Origin: Chrysogorgia sp. JL179-B06
Lineage: Eukaryota; Cnidaria; Anthozoa; Scleralcyonacea; Chrysogorgiidae
Reading direction: 5' to 3'
Assembly (NCBI GenBank): GCA_035772405.1
Contig: JAYKKM010000112.1
Span: 1,726,501 to 1,790,500 of the forward strand
DNA length: 64,000 nucleotides
This document shows, piece after piece, positions 37,377-49,704 of this stretch; the stretch's first letter is position 1, and every line of letters begins with the position of its first letter. The position numbers were made by a program, and so were the translations under genes. The notes beneath the pieces were generated by a model. The model was not told the origin of the DNA, did no database searches, and saw only the letters and a program-made list of their open reading frames with translations.

Positions 37377-38524
37377 ATGTATCAGTCAAATCCAAGCGTG
37401 CCCATCCCCCCCCCCAACCCCCGGGCATTTGACAATTTTTTCCAAAATGATGCTAATTCCACGCAGTGGGGTTGAAATGCAGGTGCAAATGCCCCGCTGC
37501 TGGGCAAAAAATCTGTGGCAAATCCCCGGCCCCGGCTGAAACATGAAAGCAATAACAACAATATTCAGTGTTTTCAAATATCAAATTATTATATAAATAC
37601 TATTTACAAGGCACTGGTGTTAATCCTTTACCTCCTAGGTATGTCATTCTGCTAAATTTAAGGCTGTAGACTTAAGGCTTAAACTCCTCCATGATCGAAT
37701 CACACTCGAACAACATGCAATGCTATGGGGGGAGTGGCAATTCAATTGCACCTAACCCCCTGACCTGCCTTTTGGTGCTGCCCAAAGGGAACAAGGCTCA
37801 GATAACTGTATTATCTAATGCCCGACACCCAAGCAAAGTTTTGGGTTCAAATTCCCCACCCCCGGGATTGTTCAATGTTTCAAATGCCTGGCGGTGTCCC
37901 CAGTGTCGTAACTACTATGGGTTCGGAGCGGGGGCCCCCAACCCCAATGGCCCAAATGGGGGGCCCCAAGCTCAGGCTGTAGAGCAAAAACAAATTGTCA
38001 GGGAGGCCTCTGAGAAACGAAAAACGCATGCACACAACAACAAAATATCCATTTGATGGTGTAATATGCTTTTTTCTTCTCCTTCACGTGCCACATGGTG
38101 ACGTGTACGACATTTGGCGATTGTGATACGACAATATACCGAAGGCTTGGTCACTTTTCCAATTTCAATATGGCGGATGGTTATTTTTCAAACAGCAAGA
38201 CAGAGCAAGACAGCAAGTGTATTTCGTACTAATTTCTAAACAAATTGTAAATTTTGATATGCAGTTACAGTATAATGTCGTTTTCTGACCATCAGAATTT
38301 TGTAAAATCTTCCCCCAAATCCAGGAAATGGCATTTTCAGAGACTCTAGATTAGCATACCCCCAGACCCACCTAGAAAACTAGCGACTATGGCGCTCGAC
38401 TAGTGCCTTCGGCACTCGTACTAGGAGGGCCTTCACAAATTTTGAACCGGGGGCCCCCTGATATAACGTTACGCCACTGGGTGTCCCAGGGGGGGATGGG
38501 CATGGTTGGATTTGACTGATGCAT
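37377..38524. mobile_element. ~1.15-kb non-autonomous TIR element
   Basis: Left end TCAGTCAAATCCAAGCGTGC then CCATCCCCCCCC; right end is the inverse, GGGGGGATGGGCATGGTTGG then ATTTGACTGA. Interior is GC-rich with CCCCGGG/CCCCACCC tracts and no transposase; ORFs such as 37691-38056 are low complexity. Short relatives of the ends occur at 43870-43995. Confidence 0.65.
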
Positions 38525-38554
38525 TACCACCACTATAAAAAACAGAACTCATGA

Positions 38555-38690
38555 CTAGGCTCTCGGCAACGGCCTCAGTGGTCAGAGCACTGCACTAGCG
38601 TCGCAGGATCACAGGTTCAATTCCAGCCGGAAGGCCTTGAAGTTGCATTTTATGCAGCAACTAGTCCTGGTTTGGTCTTAAAATGTATGT
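38555..38690 (+). repeat. tRNA-derived SINE, plus copy
   Basis: Head GCCTCAGTGGTCAGAGCACT (A box) and CACAGGTTCAATTCCAGCCG (B box) followed by a conserved body (GGCCTTGAAGTTGCATTTTA, AACTAGTCCTGGTTTGGTCT). The complete inverse copy is at 41785-41910. Confidence 0.7.
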
Positions 38691-39379
38691 ATTCCAACAC
38701 TCGAAATTTTCCTTCACCATAAATCCTTTCTATATATATATATATATACAAACTCAGAAAATGTTTCTGTAACAGTAACCAGAAACATTTTGTGAGTTTG
38801 TGCTAAAAGCTTGAGTAGCAAACAGTTTACCATGTTAAAATGACCAAGCTGCAAGTCACATTTAATATATTGTAGCCGATGGTTGAAAATATTGAAAGTA
38901 TTGAATTCCATTGATTTGTCGGTATGACTTTGTCACACTAGAATTTCTTGGTATATGGAAATTTTAGACATACCAAATGATAATACTGGTTTGGGGACAC
39001 AATTCAGAGATTCTGCTAGTTATAATTCTGGTTTGCCATATTAGCTGGCAAGAAAGATTCCAATTCACTAAAAGATTCCAAATATTAAATGTACTGGTCA
39101 TTCCTAACACAAGTGTGTGTGTAAAGGTCTATTTACACAATATGATTTGTAGTATACAATTGTCAACATTTGTCTTCGATAAAACACTTAAAATGGTATT
39201 AGTATATCGGTAGAAGATTGCTTTCTCTCTGGCATGTTTGAAAATGTTTTCTTTAATTTTTCTCATACTGAACATCCCTAGAACATAAGGAGCAATATTT
39301 TTCCTCTCTCTGGGCAAAAAAATCATAATTAAATGCAAGTTCAGAATTTATAACTTATTGTTTTGGTTTCTTGCCTTAG

Positions 39380-39585
39380 ATACTGAAGAGACGGTTGCTG
39401 TGTGACATGGACCTGGTGACTGCTTTGGCACTGGTTGTTGGCATGTACTATGTATTTAATATGCAGTACCCCACTAATGCAAAAAGTCTCTATATTTTCC
39501 TTGAGTTTATCCTCATGGAAAATACTACAGAAGCAAGAAAGAGAGTCCAAATAAACAAACTTCTCAAAGAGTTAAACATCAGTCA
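39380..39585 (+). CDS. putative host exon, uncharacterised animal protein
   Basis: It follows a good acceptor (TTTCTTGCCTTAG) and reads ILKRRLLCDMDLVTALALVV, GMYYVFNMQYPTNAKSLYIF, LEFILMENTTEARKRVQINK. The pattern YYVFNM.YP...... .FLE is like C-terminal parts of uncharacterised cnidarian proteins I have seen, without a defined function. A donor candidate (AGTCA/GTGCAT) closes it. Probably followed by the terminal exon at 45642. Confidence 0.4.
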
Positions 39586-39754
39586 GTGCATGTATATTAG
39601 TAATATTATTATTATATTATTCAATAAAGACCATCAATTTATACAGTATATAATTGTGCATTTTTTCATTGTGCATTTTTTCATTGATTGCAATAGGTTG
39701 GGAATAGTTCAACAGGGTTTGAAGCTAAAACTATTTTTAATCTGTTTAACAGGA

Positions 39755-40045
39755 TTTAAATAACTCCCAAAGTGGGAGTAATGGTGGTGGAGTTAATATG
39801 ACTCTAAAACTGGAGTAGTTTGAATTTTCTGTATTTACTCCTTTTATTGGAGTAAATATTACTCCGAAAATGAGAGTATTTTCAACTCCAATAAAGGGTT
39901 AAATTGACTCTATAATTTGGAGTTACTTTTACTCCAAAACTGGAGTTAAAAGTACTGGAGTTAAAATAACTCTAAAAAAGAGAGTTGTCCTGAACCTTTT
40001 TTTTTAACTCCATTTTTGGAGTTAAAATAACTCCTTCCAAATAAC
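39755..40045. repeat. second GGAGTTAAAATAACTCC-type array
   Basis: About 14 units of GAGTNAAAANNACTC with more divergence than the array at 34012. It ends with AAATAACAGTGTA and then the B block of the dispersed repeat. The left terminus is missing. Confidence 0.75.
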
Positions 40046-40054
40046 AGTGTACTG

Positions 40055-40340
40055 CTTTGACTGTTTATTGTTAATTAATATCTAATCCATTGAACAATGT
40101 TTTCACTCTCACGAACGAGACGTGTATTTTTCATAAAGTCATGTATTCATTAACAAAATATTGAAAAAACATTCTCACTATTAATATTCTCGATGGTATG
40201 TTCGTCCTCCAGATGTGACTGCTTTTTAACTCCACTATCTGTTAAATAAATAACATTGTTATTAATGGTTTGAACGTCGAAAGTGATACAGTGAATACCA
40301 TGTATATATATATATACACAGAACAGATTGTTCTTATAAA
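40055..40340. repeat. dispersed repeat, B block, second copy
   Basis: Similar to 33020-33300 with a 35-bp insertion and a TATATATA expansion. Confidence 0.75.
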
Positions 40341-40794
40341 TGTTAAACTATACAAATAAATATATATGTAATATATCAAACAGGCGAAACTAGAAAGTGT
40401 GTTTCATCAATTATCAAAACACCGCGCGAGAAGTGCTGTTGAAAAACGATGCATAGCCTTAATGCACTTGGAGGTGTTTGGATTTCTGATCAGATATAGC
40501 GTCTACAATGACAGCACTATTTTATGAAGGTAACCTGTTATATGTCTTTACCATTTCAATTATATATTATAAAATACATATTAAATCCATATCTATATCA
40601 CATAATTGAAATAATTAAATTAGAGAAAAGAGATAAGTAGTAGATTGATATGAATACAAATATATATATAATTGAATTTATCAACAATATAGGTTAATGA
40701 TAAATATCATTATTTTATCAACTGTTGATTTGCTCTTAACTTCATAATTGTCAACACGACAAACTCTTCACTATATACATTGCTTTAATGATTG

Positions 40795-42330
40795 AGCACC
40801 AAATGTGGTTTGAACCTGTAACCTTCGCTGATTGCCAGTCAGACGTTCTACTCATTGATCTGCCGAGACCATAAGATCGAGAGCAAACGTTACGATGATT
40901 AGAAGGTTATCAATTACGTGATATTATATATGTACTGCCTGTGTAGTCATATGGAAAAATATTACCGAAGTCAGAAACTTATGACAGTCAAACGATACAT
41001 GGATGATCGAAAAAAATGTTTCTGAGTCCCAGACAGGGATCGAACCTGTAACCTGAGGCTCTCTAACCATTACAGATTTCTACAGATTGCTACAGACTCA
41101 GATGGATAGCGAATGTTACAATGTGTTAATATATACACTGCAGCTGTAGTACATATGGGAGATATTGGATTAGACAGACGATTCATGGACGATTGTCAAT
41201 CTCATGATGAGAAAAATTATTCTGAGTCCCGGACAGGAATCGAACCTATAACCTTCTGATTGCCGGTGAGACGCTCTAGCCATTGAGCTACCGAAACTCA
41301 GATGGAGAGCGAAGGTTACAATGTTCTGGTTCCATTGACATCTACTGCCTATGCGGCATTCACTATATAGCAGTGTTGCTTGGATGTGTTATATATACAT
41401 AGGCAATTAAAAGATTACATATCCGGGACTCAGAATCATTTTTCTGAGGATATGAGCTTGACGTTCGTCCATGTATCGTCTGTCTACTCTGCATAGGCAG
41501 TACATATATAAATGCAACTAGTTGTACATCATTGTAGCCTGCTCTTCATCTGAATATCGATACCTCAATCGTTAGAGTGCCTCTCTGCACCGGCAATGAC
41601 AAGTTTATATGTGATATTCCTGTACGAGAATAATTTTTCTGAGCATATGAGTTTGACGATCGTCCATGTATCAAAGATTACAATGATGTACTTTCTCGAT
41701 TGATACAATGTACTGCTTATGCGGCAGTCACTATATATCAGTACTGTTTCGATGTGTTAATATATATAGGAATATATACATTTTACGACCAAACCGGGAC
41801 CAGCTGCGAAAAATGAAACTTCAATTCCTTCCGGCTGGAATTGAACCCGTGACCCTGCGATGCTAGTGCAGTGCTCTGACCACTGAGCTACGGAAGCCGT
41901 TGCCGAGAGCCTATAGTCACGAGTTCTGTATATATAGTGGTGGTAATGCCAAATATTACTTGTTAATATATACACTGCTTTAGTGAATGTGAGAGAGCTT
42001 CGAGTAGAGAAACGATACATGGACGATCATCAAGCTTGTATCCTCAGAAAAAATGTTTCTGAATCCCGGACTGGAATCGAACCTGTAACCTTGTGATTGA
42101 TGGTGACACGCTTAAACCATTGAGCTGCCGAGACTCAGATGGACAGCGAAGGTTATAATGGTTTAGTGGTTCGATTGATATATGTACTGCTATACAGCAG
42201 TCACTATATATCTGTAATGCTTGGATGTGTTAATATATAATCAGAAAGTTACAGTTCGATCCCTGTCCGGGACTCAGAAACATTTTTCTCAAGATATAAG
42301 CTTGACCATCGTCCATGCATCGTCTGTTCA
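40795..42330. repeat. cluster of tRNA-derived SINE units
   Basis: Heads are seen at about 40800-40868, 41030-41100 (truncated), 41222-41300, 41795-41905 and 42058-42140 on the minus strand, and a partial one at 42242-42300 on plus. Minus-strand B boxes read like GGTTCGATTCC and A boxes like TAGCTCAATGG. Two families are present: one with the ATGGACGATCGTCAAGC / CAGAAAAATGTTTCTGAG body, the other identical to 38555. The flanks TGTGTTAATATATA and TGTACTGCCTATGC repeat between heads, so part of the cluster arose by segmental duplication. Confidence 0.7.
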
Positions 42331-42559
42331 CCCCAAGCACTCCCACATTCACTACAGCAGTGTATATGTTAGCACTACTTAAAACAACTAATATATTCAA
42401 TCTCTCGTGCGAAGGAGGCTCATTCAATCTGTAACACTCCTATATAAATATCATAAAGGGGAAGGTCCCGTACATTAATGGACATTATAATTTGCGAGAA
42501 ATGGGAACAAAACTTCGAGAACACTCCTTTCGTAGTAATTGGTTCGTTATAATCCTTTC

Positions 42560-42955
42560 ATAAATATGAATAATTCTGCCAAACATTTGCTCATTGGTAT
42601 TGTTCAAAAGCTCAACCACAGTGCTAGTAAGACAACCTTGGAGCTAAGCATTGATAACACCAACTTATATGAAGCAGTAGGAGATAAGCTGCTTGGAGTT
42701 GTAATTGATTACATCTCTCATGAAATTTACACATTGACTATTAGATAAAAAAACATAACTCTAGAAAATGTATCCTTAAGAGAGTAAAGGTCCATCTGAC
42801 TTTTGCCTGTAGGAAAATGTTATATAATGCCCTCATTAAGCCAAATTTAGAACACTGCTGTACAATATGGGGTAACTGCTACGTTGCAAACCTTCAAAGA
42901 TATTTAAGATTACAGAAACAATGTGCTCGGTTAATCCTAGATTCTAATAAATAAT
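42560..42955 (+). pseudogene. LINE reverse transcriptase C-terminal relic
   Basis: The frame at 42539-42748 has LELSIDNTNLYEAVGDKLLG and VVIDYI. A second frame follows with MLYNALIKPNLEHCCTIWGN and LQKQCARLILDSN. These are the palm-to-thumb blocks of CR1/L2-like LINE RTs (LG..ID, YNALI.PHLEYC...WGN, LQ...ARLI). Frameshifts and a deletion of the middle mark it as dead. Confidence 0.65.
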
Positions 42956-43129
42956 CAATGGAAAGCAGTTAAACAAAAGTAAAAATGGTCAGTGGGCAAA
43001 AAGAGCGCCCATCTCCGCTTCCCTCATCCCCGAAACGGAGTAGAGGTTAATGCAGCAGAGTCTTTGCAGAGTCCCACCCGCAGCGATGCACCCATACCAA
43101 AATGGCTAAAATATCAGCGAGTATGATAT

Positions 43130-43503
43130 CAAGTTATCGATCAGTAGCGAACTGTTCTTGGTGATCTTTTCTTTGCTTCAAATCCTCATTGGTTCCATAG
43201 CCAACTTTCTCGTCATCGTTACGATTCTCGTTTCAAGACAGCTAAGGGAAAGATCCGAAGATCGACTCATATTAAACCTAGCGATGGTCGATTTCTTATC
43301 TCTCACCATCGTAATACCATGGCATATCTATATTATTAACCTGCAGAAGATCGATATAAATGAAAACAGTTTCATTGGTTACAATGTATTGTTGTGGATA
43401 ATTTTATTGGTTGGAACAAACAGCATTCTCTCCATCGGTATTGATAGGTTTTTTGCTGTAGTTTATCCATTGCGTCATCGTTTGATCATAAACTCCAACT
43501 AAT
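43130..43503 (+). pseudogene. class A GPCR fragment (TM1-TM3)
   Basis: TM1 (LLQILIGSIANFLVIVTILV, with the N of the GN motif), TM2 (LNLAMVDFLSLTIVIPWHIY, with the LNLA..D signature) and TM3 ending GIDRFFAVVYPLRHR (a DRY variant, DRF) are clear. The frame stops at 43503 before TM4. No ATG precedes TM1 in frame before an upstream stop. So it is an N- and C-terminally truncated copy, a retained exon or a pseudogene. Ligand cannot be guessed. Confidence 0.7.
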
Positions 43504-44224
43504 AAACAGATTGTGTGTTATACCCGGCCGCATGTCAGGGCAACATTAATTCAACAACGGTTTGGTTTTCGGTTAGTTTTATTATAAATACTCTGGTAAT
43601 ACAGTCTCCGAAAACGTACAGCCACGTTACTCTGTGCTGGGGGTCTTCCCTGTTGTCATGGCATCTGCCGACTAGGGTTCAGATCGTATGATTTATTCTG
43701 TCGGGGATCCCTACGCTACCATCCCGCAATCAAAATGTCGTCCTCGACATTAACGTCTCAGAACTTAACTTAATTCACCACCAGTGGGTGAGCCGGCAAA
43801 GGCTCTGGGAACGAGATTGACCGCAAGCAGGAATTCCACCCGAAAACGCGCGAATTCTAGACTTCCGGTTCAAATTCCCCACCCTCAAGTCAAATTCCCC
43901 ACCCAGCAAAAGGCCTCGAACGTCAAATTTCCTACTCCCCGGACACGGCTTAGTCAAATTCCCGGGGTATGCCCGGGGGGGGGGGGCATGGTGATGTTTT
44001 GAATTAATCGGTACATTATGAAGTGAATGGATATTTTCCTGAGAATATTTGGCATTTACACTACATTAATTGGATGACATATTAAAGTTATAGTGAAGGA
44101 AAATTGTAAGTGTGATAAACCGACTGGAACCAGTTAAGAAAAATGCAACTACAACACTAGCCTGCGTCACACCCCTGACTCGTCTTGGTACGAGTAAGTA
44201 CGAGTACTTACTAACTAGGCTTCC

Positions 44225-44440
44225 TTATGGTCCTTCTACACGATACAATTCATCGTATACGATTGTCATTCTGGCATACATTGTTGTATACGATTGTCGT
44301 ACTGGCGTATGCAATTGTTTGCACACAACGTAATTCTTGTTTCTGATTCGACAGTGAATGTTGACATGCGTGTACAGTTTGATCACATACACCAAGATGA
44401 CAATCGTATACGACAAATCGTACCGTGTACAGATTAAGAT
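44225..44440. mobile_element. MITE with CGTATACGATTGTC inverted ends
   Basis: Ends CGATACAATTCATCGTATAC and, inverted, GTATACGACAAATCGTACCG, followed inward by GATTGTCATTCTGG / CCAAGATGACAATC. CGTATACGATTGTC also repeats internally. No coding content. Confidence 0.65.
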
Positions 44441-45641
44441 TTAAGTACTTTAGTCTAATATAGTTATGCATTCATGTTTAAAACCATCAGGAGCCACCTT
44501 ATTTGAGTGTAAATGCCAAATATTCTCAGTAATAAACCCATTCACTTCATTCATGGCATTTCCACCATGGTCGTACAGGTATATACTGAACTTGTATCCA
44601 AGCTCCCATAATTCAGTCGGTTAGTGTTCTGGTGTACTGTATATTGCCATGGTCGCAGTGTTCAATTCCCAGTATTATCTAGTTTGAATTAGTTGGAAAT
44701 ATTGAAATAATATGTATTTCCCCCTGTACCGTAATTTAGAGAGTGAGATTTTACATTATATCTGTCAAGTTTTTGCATGGCATATTGAAGTGTTTTTTAA
44801 TATCTTGTATCGACACAATGTGCTATTAATGATTCTACACAAATCGTGTGGCAAATATGGGTGACGGAAAGTGCAGTTCTGAGGGACTGGGTCCTCAGAA
44901 AACGAGAGGAACAAGGTCGGAGTGAGGGTCTGGGTCCTCACTCCTTTTGGATAGGACCTTGCCCTCATGTCCTGGCCAGGGTTTCACCGTGGGTGAAGTG
45001 TGGCTTGGGGTACACCACAATGTGCTATTTGCACATAGAAATCTATTACTGTAATTCATGAAGACTTCCAATTTATTGTCAGCCTTATTTGGAAATATAT
45101 TCTGTCCCAGTTATCAGTCACAGGGAAAAGCAAGGAAGGCCATCCTGCTCTGGACTGTGTGAAGGTCAAACTAATAATTGGTCAGAAATTGGCGATACGG
45201 TAATTAAAAAATTGAAATTGGTTATAATTACATTACTTTTAAATTGTGTTGCTAACTTGCTAACATCAGCAAAAGATTGATTCACTAAGCAGAAAATGCA
45301 ATCAGATTATAATAAATATTAGTGCCCACCACAAAACATGGATAAAAGCCAGGACTGGTACCGTATGTTTATCTGCCTAATTGATCACTATGTTTCTGGA
45401 TTATAGGTCAATGTTATAGGTCAAGTGAGGGGTTGATTCTGCATTCTCATCTCTATTACTTCTCTTTCATTATTTCCTTTCAAATGAAAAAGTAATTAAC
45501 AAAAGCAAGTATTTAGAGCTACAGTACTGTACCTCTTCACTTGAATTTTTTAAAAATACCTCTAGAAATATCTCTATTATACCTGTAGGACTATATTCCT
45601 CTTATTAATATTTTAAATTTTATATATTTATTTATTTTCAG

Positions 45642-45733
45642 CTCATGTCCTGAAGCACTTCTATAAAGCAACAGAATACACCGAGGCAACAATGGCATTA
45701 TGGCACAAACATGGAGAAATGAAAGGCGTGTAA
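45642..45733 (+). CDS. putative terminal exon
   Basis: It follows a good acceptor (TTTATTTATTTTCAG). One frame is open for 29 codons (HVLKHFYKATEYTEATMALW, HKHGEMKGV) and then has a TAA. The composition is unlike surrounding AT-rich DNA. Probably the end of the plus-strand host gene to which 36893 and 39380 may belong; that linkage is inference. Confidence 0.4.
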
Positions 45734-46369
45734 TTGGTAGGAAGATAAAGGATGAAAAAAGTTAGAATATTTTATTGAAACAAAATATTAATAATATAAC
45801 TGAAAATTTCATGTTTTTATAATATAAATTGAATTTTTAGTGAAAATTGACACTACGTTTAGTTATTTCTTGCAAAACTCTTCCAAAGTCTTTGACACAT
45901 TGACTCATGCCTTCATTAGATCTATAATTCCTCTGATGAATTAGGAAAGAGTAACTAGGTCCACAGCTTAGCAGGAAATAAATAAACCTAGTGTTTCAAC
46001 TGAATATCGTTACTTAGGTTTAAATGGGCTTTTAGTGAAATATGTGTGAGTTCCTAAAACAAGATGTTAACCTGGGCCAGTTGTTTGAATGTCCATTAAT
46101 TGGGCATGATAATATCATGGTTACCTTGATTAGGACCGATAATATACTATTGAGAAATATTTTTAAGTAGATTTTAAAACCTACCAGTACCGTATGTTGT
46201 TGACATATTTAGTTAATAAATTATTGAAAATATTGACATATTTAGTTAATAAACTATTTTACACAATCTCAATTTTGTTTCTGTGTATATGCAATATGCA
46301 TGTATCATTCAAATTACAGGAATCGTTCAAATAACATTGTTAATTTGCACAACTTGTTATAGAGTAGAA

Positions 46370-46935
46370 TGAACCTCATAAAGAGTACCAATGACTCTTC
46401 AAAGGAGTAGAAATGACCCAAAATAAGGGTCAAAATGACTCCTTCATAAGTGTTGTCTGATCCTAAATAAGAGTAAAAATGATCCAAAAGAAGAGTCAAA
46501 ATGACTCCTTTTAAGGTGTCGTCTAACCCTACATAAGAGTATAAATAACTCAAAAAAGGGTAAAATTGACTCCTTCAAAGGTGTCATCTGACCCTACATA
46601 AGTGTAGAAATGACCCAAAAGAAGGGTCAAAATGACTCCTTCGAAGGTGTCGTCTGACCCTACATAAGAGTAGAAGTGACTCAAAAGAAGGGTCAAAATG
46701 ACTCGTTCGAAGGTGTCGTCTGACCCTGCATAAGAGTAGAAGTGACCCAAAAGAAGCGTCAAAATAACTCCTTCAAAGGTGTCGTCTGACCCTACATAAG
46801 AATAGAAATGACTCATTCGAAGGTGTCAAAATGACTCCTTCGAAGGTGTCAAAATGACTCTTGTAAAGGGTAGAAATGACTCTTTAAAGGAGTAGGCCAA
46901 AAAGGAGTCAAAATGACTCTTTTGAATTCACAGTG
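46370..46935. repeat. third array, GAGTCAAAATGACTC minisatellite
   Basis: Higher-order unit of about 76 bp (GACCCTACATAAGAGTAGAA, GTGACCCAAAAGAAGGGTCA, AAATGACTCCTTCGAAGGTG) repeated about six times, with simpler GAGT...ACTC units at both sides. It ends TGAATTCACAGTGTG, resembling the ACAGTGT terminus of the other arrays. Confidence 0.8.
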
Positions 46936-47357
46936 TGTTCACAAGTTATACGGTAGTCGGCAGAACCGATCCTCAAGCCAGCCCCTCTACAAAATGTTCT
47001 AGGTACGGCCCTCCCTGGGGATGTTATGGAAATAGTGTTGCTTAAGAAGATGTTTTGGCTCTATTTTATATCTATTTGTCCCTCCCTGGAAACAAATAGG
47101 TCGAATGTTATGGAGATAGTGTTGCTTAATAAGGTATTTTACATCTGTTGATAAGCTGCATTTTTGGCTCTATTTATATCTCTTTTGCAGTCTCTTCTTA
47201 TTGTATTATGCACCTATTTGCTTTGAAGTCAATATCAGTGCAGCTTTTTATCCCGATCGTTGAAAACGACAAGTTAAAACAATTTTATCATTAACAATAT
47301 GTGCGCCTATTACACAGTTTTTTTCCCGTAAAACCCTCATACGTTTGTCATACGTAC

Positions 47358-48036
47358 CTCCAACCATTTCCAATGGGCCGCGGAATCCATAGGTATCTGG
47401 ATCACAAGTGTTACAGTCTCGCACTGGCTCATCTGACTTCCCAGTTGTATATTGTTCGCGCAAACCAGGTTTTTGGAACACATCTGGAACCCACCAGTCC
47501 TTTTTACTTCTTTTTGTCTTCACCTTTTGGCGAGTTTTACTATCTTTTTCAAAGATAACTTGTTTGAGTAGGTTGTTTCTGTTGAAGTCTTCATTAGGCT
47601 TCAGTTTAAACATTAAATTTACTGCACAATTCGCCATAATCTTCACATCTGCGTCACGTTGAACCATATACAATTGATCAGCGAATATGCGACATAGCTC
47701 TTTAGCAGCTTCATTGACGACGAATAGAATTTCAGAATCTACACAATTTTTTGTCAGTTCTTCCACATTCTTATCGTTATTGTGTTTATTACTATCGATC
47801 TTCATCACAACGAGTCCTGCTGCTGCTATTGCTGCTCCGACCAATGGGAGTGCTCCATACGTGCCTACTCCTACGGCAATAGCGATGCCACCTCCGATGC
47901 TAACAAGGATTGTTGCGGTTGGACCATCAAACTTAAAGTATTTAGATGCGTTGTCAGGGTTACTAAGCCTTTTTTTAGAAAGGCGTTCAACTTCTTTCTT
48001 AAATAATTGAAGTCGTTTTTCCAGAAATTCAGATGT
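47358..48036 (-). CDS. putative host exon, coiled-coil plus glycine-rich membrane segment
   Basis: Bounded by an acceptor (ATTTTAAAG/ACATCTG, 48036) and a donor (GGTTGGAG/GTACGT, 47358). Residues at the start form a coiled coil (LEKRLQLFKKEVERLSKKRL). Next comes a hydrophobic Gly/Ala segment (ATILVSIGGGIAIAVGVGTY through AAIAAAGLVV), then a helical soluble part (FVVNEAAKELCRIFADQLYM) and a Cys pair (CNTCDP). Long open frame without repeats, so likely a real exon of an animal gene. The hydrophobic helix resembles pore- or membrane-inserting proteins, but I do not recognise the family. Confidence 0.45.
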
Positions 48037-48187
48037 CTTTAAAATAAATGACAAAACGTTAAAAAATAATAAATAATTATAAAATACTGGTATCAAAAAT
48101 CCTTTAAGAGCTTTATTGTTGATTTAAAAAATAAGATCATCTACAACTCGTGCAAAACATCAACAATAGCGGACTGAATACGGTCAA

Positions 48188-48565
48188 ATGGATTTTAAAG
48201 CGCTTACAACCAAAATTTTCATAAACATTCCGTCAAATAGTAAAACCATGAAATATTTATTTGATTTGATCTTTCCTTCGAAACTTTATATTGGTTTATA
48301 TTTTTTAAATTCTAATGAGTATGACGTCAACACAGTTATCATGTCGGATACAATAATTATTCTGCTGCAAGAGAAATTTGACGTAATTAAAACGTTGATG
48401 GTATACGTGTGTCAACTTTTTCCCTCAAATCCTCGACTACTTTATCACACGGAAAGCAGGAAAATTGAAATTCCTTGGTTAGAGTCACACTCATTAGAGT
48501 ATATAAGGAAAGATCAAATCAAAGAAATATTTAAATTGTTGTACAGAATGTTTATAAATAATTAA
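48188..48565 (+). CDS. hypothetical ORF
   Basis: 125 codons from MDFKALTTKIFINIPSNSKT to IFKLLYRMFINN, no known domain. It is divergent from the exon on the minus strand. AT-rich context, so a chance ORF is possible, though the length and mixed composition are above background. Confidence 0.25.
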   Translation: MDFKALTTKIFINIPSNSKTMKYLFDLIFPSKLYIGLYFLNSNEYDVNTVIMSDTIIILLQEKFDVIKTLMVYVCQLFPSNPRLLYHTESRKIEIPWLESHSLEYIRKDQIKEIFKLLYRMFINN

Positions 48566-49319
48566 AAAATGATAGGCACTTTCATGTGTGAATTAGTTTA
48601 ACTTAAAATTGTAACAATTATTCAATATCTTTTAACAAACCATAGGCAGTTGATTGTCCGTTTTAGAGCTGCATGGAACATTTGACGAAGTGTTCCCACT
48701 TCCATGTGCATAAACTAAAAGTAAAACAATATTATTAAATTTATTTTCCCAAAAATACATATACAGTGGTACAAGACAAACACAAATATACACGATACAA
48801 TCGCAGGGTATCCGCAACAGCAGTGCCAATTACTGCGGGCTCATAAATAACACGTAAAACAAATTATATAGATTACACTATGATATTCAAGCAATGTATG
48901 TCGAAATTGTCGCTGCGAAGAAAAAGAAGAATAATTTAAAATTTTGATGGTGTGCACAATATATAGAATTAATAAAAAGCCAGTTATGGTTTCTAGTAGG
49001 CGTCTAGCCCTAACAATTATATCAATCAATGTACATAAATGAATAAATTATATGGGCGAAAATTAAATAAATAAAAATAAATAAACTAAAAATAGATATA
49101 ATATATAGATATAGTATATATAATTGACCATTAATATGAAATAAATGCCTATATTAAATGACTAGTCCGAAGCATTATTATCCTGTTTTCCTAACATACT
49201 GTTTATTGTATTTCTTATTATCTACTGTAAATGTTCTGGAAAAGAAACACATACTAAACTGTAATTAATATTAGAGAGGATTTAATATAGTCAGATACAT
49301 AGATAAAAAAGTGAGTGCC

Positions 49320-49389
49320 CCAAACGGGAATCGAACCCTGGTCTCCGAATCAACGTTTCGGCGCTCTAACCTTTGAGCTATTGAGACAC
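49320..49389 (-). tRNA. tRNA-like sequence (pseudo-tRNA or SINE head)
   Basis: The minus strand folds partly as a cloverleaf. The acceptor GUCUCAA/UUGGGGC has two G-U pairs, the D arm is GCUC/GAGC and the anticodon stem CCGAA/UUCGG is perfect. The loop is ACGTTGA: the base before the possible GTT anticodon is C, not U. The T stem pairs only at GGG/CCC around TTCGATT. These faults argue for a pseudogene. Confidence 0.4.
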
Positions 49390-49611
49390 GTCAGAACAGT
49401 CAGTGATGTCGCCATGTACATATTCAATTAGCGTGTAATACAAATGCACGTAAATGATCATATTCATCAAAAATCCTAAAGATATTAAATGATTTTGGCT
49501 GAGGACGAAAAGTGTATGTAAATCAGCAGAATTTTGTATCAGATATACAACTTCCGTCATGCCACTGATTAATTTTATCTTTTCATTGTGAAAATATATT
49601 TTATACATGTA

Positions 49612-49614
<3 letters not shown>

Positions 49615-49683
<69 letters not shown>
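49615..49683. repeat. (TA)n microsatellite
   Basis: Uninterrupted TA dinucleotide run, about 34 units, ending immediately before the hammerhead-containing segment. Confidence 0.95.
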
Positions 49684-49688
<5 letters not shown>

Positions 49689-49704
49689 AGCAGAGTCTAG
49701 ACAT

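Noticed and set aside
37691..38056. 121-codon plus ORF
   Set aside because: Low-complexity Pro/Gly/Asn interior of a TIR element.
49320..49389. Functional tRNA gene
   Set aside because: Weak T stem and wrong base before the anticodon; kept only as tRNA-like.
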